From Streptomyces sp. 1331.2 (lineage in GTDB: Bacteria; Actinomycetota; Actinomycetes; Streptomycetales; Streptomycetaceae), in the NCBI RefSeq assembly GCF_900199205.1, contig NZ_OBMJ01000001.1:4157001-4221000 (forward strand): a stretch of DNA of 64,000 bases, written 5' to 3'. Positions 62,985 to 64,000 of the stretch are shown one piece after another; within the stretch, counting starts at the first letter, position 1, and each line of letters begins with the position of its first letter. The notes under the pieces are model-generated. The model was not told the origin of the DNA. It searched no databases and was given only the letters and a program-made list of their open reading frames with translations. A program made the position numbers and the translations under genes.

Positions 62985-64000
62985 GTGGCAGCCAGCGACC
63001 GGGGGGCGGACAAGGCCTCCCGTGAGGAGGCCCTGCTGCGGGCCTCCCTCACCGCCATCGCCCCCGGCACGGCGTTGCGTGACGGCCTGGAGCGGGTCCT
63101 GCGGGCCAACACCGGCGGCCTGATCGTGCTGGGCTTCGACAAGACCGTCGAGTCCCTTTGTACCGGCGGCTTCGTCCTGGACGTCGAGTTCACCGCCACC
63201 CGGCTGCGCGAGCTGTGCAAGCTCGACGGCGCGGTGGTGCTCGACAAGGACATCACCAAGATCGTCCGGGCCGGCGTGCACCTGATGCCGGACTCGACCA
63301 TCCCCACCGACGAGACCGGCACCCGCCACCGCACTGCCGAGCGGGTCAACCGGCAGACCGGCTACCCGGTGGTCGCGGTCTCGCACTCGATGCGGCTGAT
63401 CGCGATGTACGTCAACGGCACCCGCCGGGTGCTGGAGGACTCCACCACCGTGCTGTCCCGCGCCAACCAGGCGCTGGCCACCCTGGAGCGCTACAAGCTG
63501 CGCCTGGACGAGGTGGCGGGCACGCTCTCCGCGCTGGAGATCGAGGACCTGGTGACGGTCCGGGACGTCACCGCCGTGGCCCAGCGCCTGGAGATGGTCC
63601 GGCTGATCGCCACCGAGATCGCCGGCTACGTGCTGGAGCTCGGCATCGACGGCCGCCTGCTCTCGCTGCAGCTGGACGAGCTGATCGCGGGCGTGGAGCC
63701 GGAGCGCGAACTGGTCGCCCGGGACTACTTCCCGGAGCGGGCCGCCAAGAAGGGCCGGACGGTCACCGAGGTGCTGGCCGACCTGGAGGCGCTCACCCAC
63801 GCCGAGCTGCTGGACCTGCAGACCGTCGCCAAGGCGCTCGGCTACTCGGGCACGCCGGAGTCCCTGGACTCCGCCGTCTCGCCGCGCGGCTACCGCCTGC
63901 TGGCGAAGATCCCGCGCCTGCCCAACACGGTGATAGAGCGCCTGGTCGAGCACTTCGGCGGCCTGCAGAAGCTGCTCGCCGCGAGCATCGACGACCTGCA
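62985..64000 (+). CDS. disA: DNA integrity scanning protein DisA, diadenylate cyclase (3' end missing)
   Basis: GTG start at 62985 with GGAGGAG 4-5 nt upstream; the frame stays open to the end of the window, giving 338 residues. The N-terminal DAC domain has the DGA motif (KLDGAVVLDKD) and the RHR motif (GTRHRTAERV) needed to make c-di-AMP from two ATP. The middle is a helical spine, and the C-terminal helix-hairpin-helix DNA-binding part is reached (IPRLPNTVIERLVEHFGGLQKLL). Only the last few dozen residues are missing. Confidence 0.96.
   Translation, partial: MAASDRGADKASREEALLRASLTAIAPGTALRDGLERVLRANTGGLIVLGFDKTVESLCTGGFVLDVEFTATRLRELCKLDGAVVLDKDITKIVRAGVHLMPDSTIPTDETGTRHRTAERVNRQTGYPVVAVSHSMRLIAMYVNGTRRVLEDSTTVLSRANQALATLERYKLRLDEVAGTLSALEIEDLVTVRDVTAVAQRLEMVRLIATEIAGYVLELGIDGRLLSLQLDELIAGVEPERELVARDYFPERAAKKGRTVTEVLADLEALTHAELLDLQTVAKALGYSGTPESLDSAVSPRGYRLLAKIPRLPNTVIERLVEHFGGLQKLLAASIDDL

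Noticed and set aside
62880..63953. 357-codon minus-strand open frame opposite disA
   Set aside because: The plus strand carries the complete DisA motifs with a ribosome-binding site; the minus frame is low-complexity Gln/Gly/Val and is a shadow.

Overview
The window is high-GC DNA with third codon positions almost all G or C. The conserved genes (mshA, phoU-phoR-phoP, carD-ispD-ispF-cysS-rlmB, msiK, radA-disA, a family 2B encapsulin and a DasR-type operator) point to a filamentous actinomycete of the Streptomycetaceae, Streptomyces or Kitasatospora. The sequence alone does not separate these two. It looks like chromosomal core with small accessory insertions. I saw no insertion sequence, prophage, attachment site or CRISPR array.

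Layout. 1-9.7 kb: end of a membrane protein, a secreted NlpC/P60 peptidase, three GNAT acetyltransferases, a TetR regulator with a paired operator, a macro-domain enzyme, a divergent MFS/LysR pair and a YceI protein. 9.9-16.6 kb: a SNF2-type helicase with a 66-aa partner, an ECF41-type sigma factor, a MerR regulator fused to sliding-clamp domains, and an alpha/beta hydrolase. 16.7-18.1 kb: an XRE regulator, HbhA-like protein and DUF2516 protein, in the same order as the mycobacterial hbhA locus. 18.2-26 kb: a receiver-PP2C phosphatase, a second macro protein, a methyltransferase, mycothiol glycosyltransferase MshA, a YbjN protein, an MFS transporter and phosphoglycerate mutase. 26-31.2 kb: a chitin/cellulose-active LPMO under a DasR-like site, a Cys-rich peptide, and the phosphate regulon controllers PhoU and PhoR-PhoP around a PHO-box-like repeat. 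31.6-41.8 kb: CarD, two MEP-pathway isoprenoid enzymes, a PPOX protein, CysS, RlmB, a DoxX protein, a sugar-nucleotidyltransferase, the multi-importer ATPase MsiK with its own DasR-like site, and tRNA-Thr(TGT).

41.9-52.1 kb is the more accessory part. It holds a frameshifted NERD-domain gene and an overlapping minus-strand operon that resembles cseA-cseB-cseC but has no adjacent sigma factor. Next to it are a class F sortase and a candidate surface protein. An ABC exporter overlaps a Ser/Thr kinase, preceded by a tiny basic ORF, and a 77-aa orphan and an MGMT-fold protein follow. 52.3-55.0 kb carries the most striking unit: a family 2B encapsulin shell gene with an inserted cyclic-nucleotide-binding domain, followed by a polyprenyl diphosphate synthase that is its probable cargo. 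The unit has an AT-rich palindromic upstream region and a strong hairpin between the two genes. 55.1-59.1 kb has an SDR-like reductase and two tandem DUF1254/DUF1214 proteins. 59.2-64 kb has a single-chain sigma-like/zinc anti-sigma/membrane/BACON-like protein divergent from radA, then disA (c-di-AMP synthase), which runs off the end.

How the parts connect. The LPMO and msiK share nearly the same operator core, which suggests joint control of polymer attack and sugar import. PhoU/PhoR/PhoP govern phosphate. The CseBC-like pair, sortase, NlpC/P60 and sigma/anti-sigma proteins concern the cell envelope. IspD/IspF supply isoprenoid precursors of the type used by the encapsulin-linked prenyl synthase, although they are not linked to it here. 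Most gene ends are marked by long near-perfect GC hairpins.
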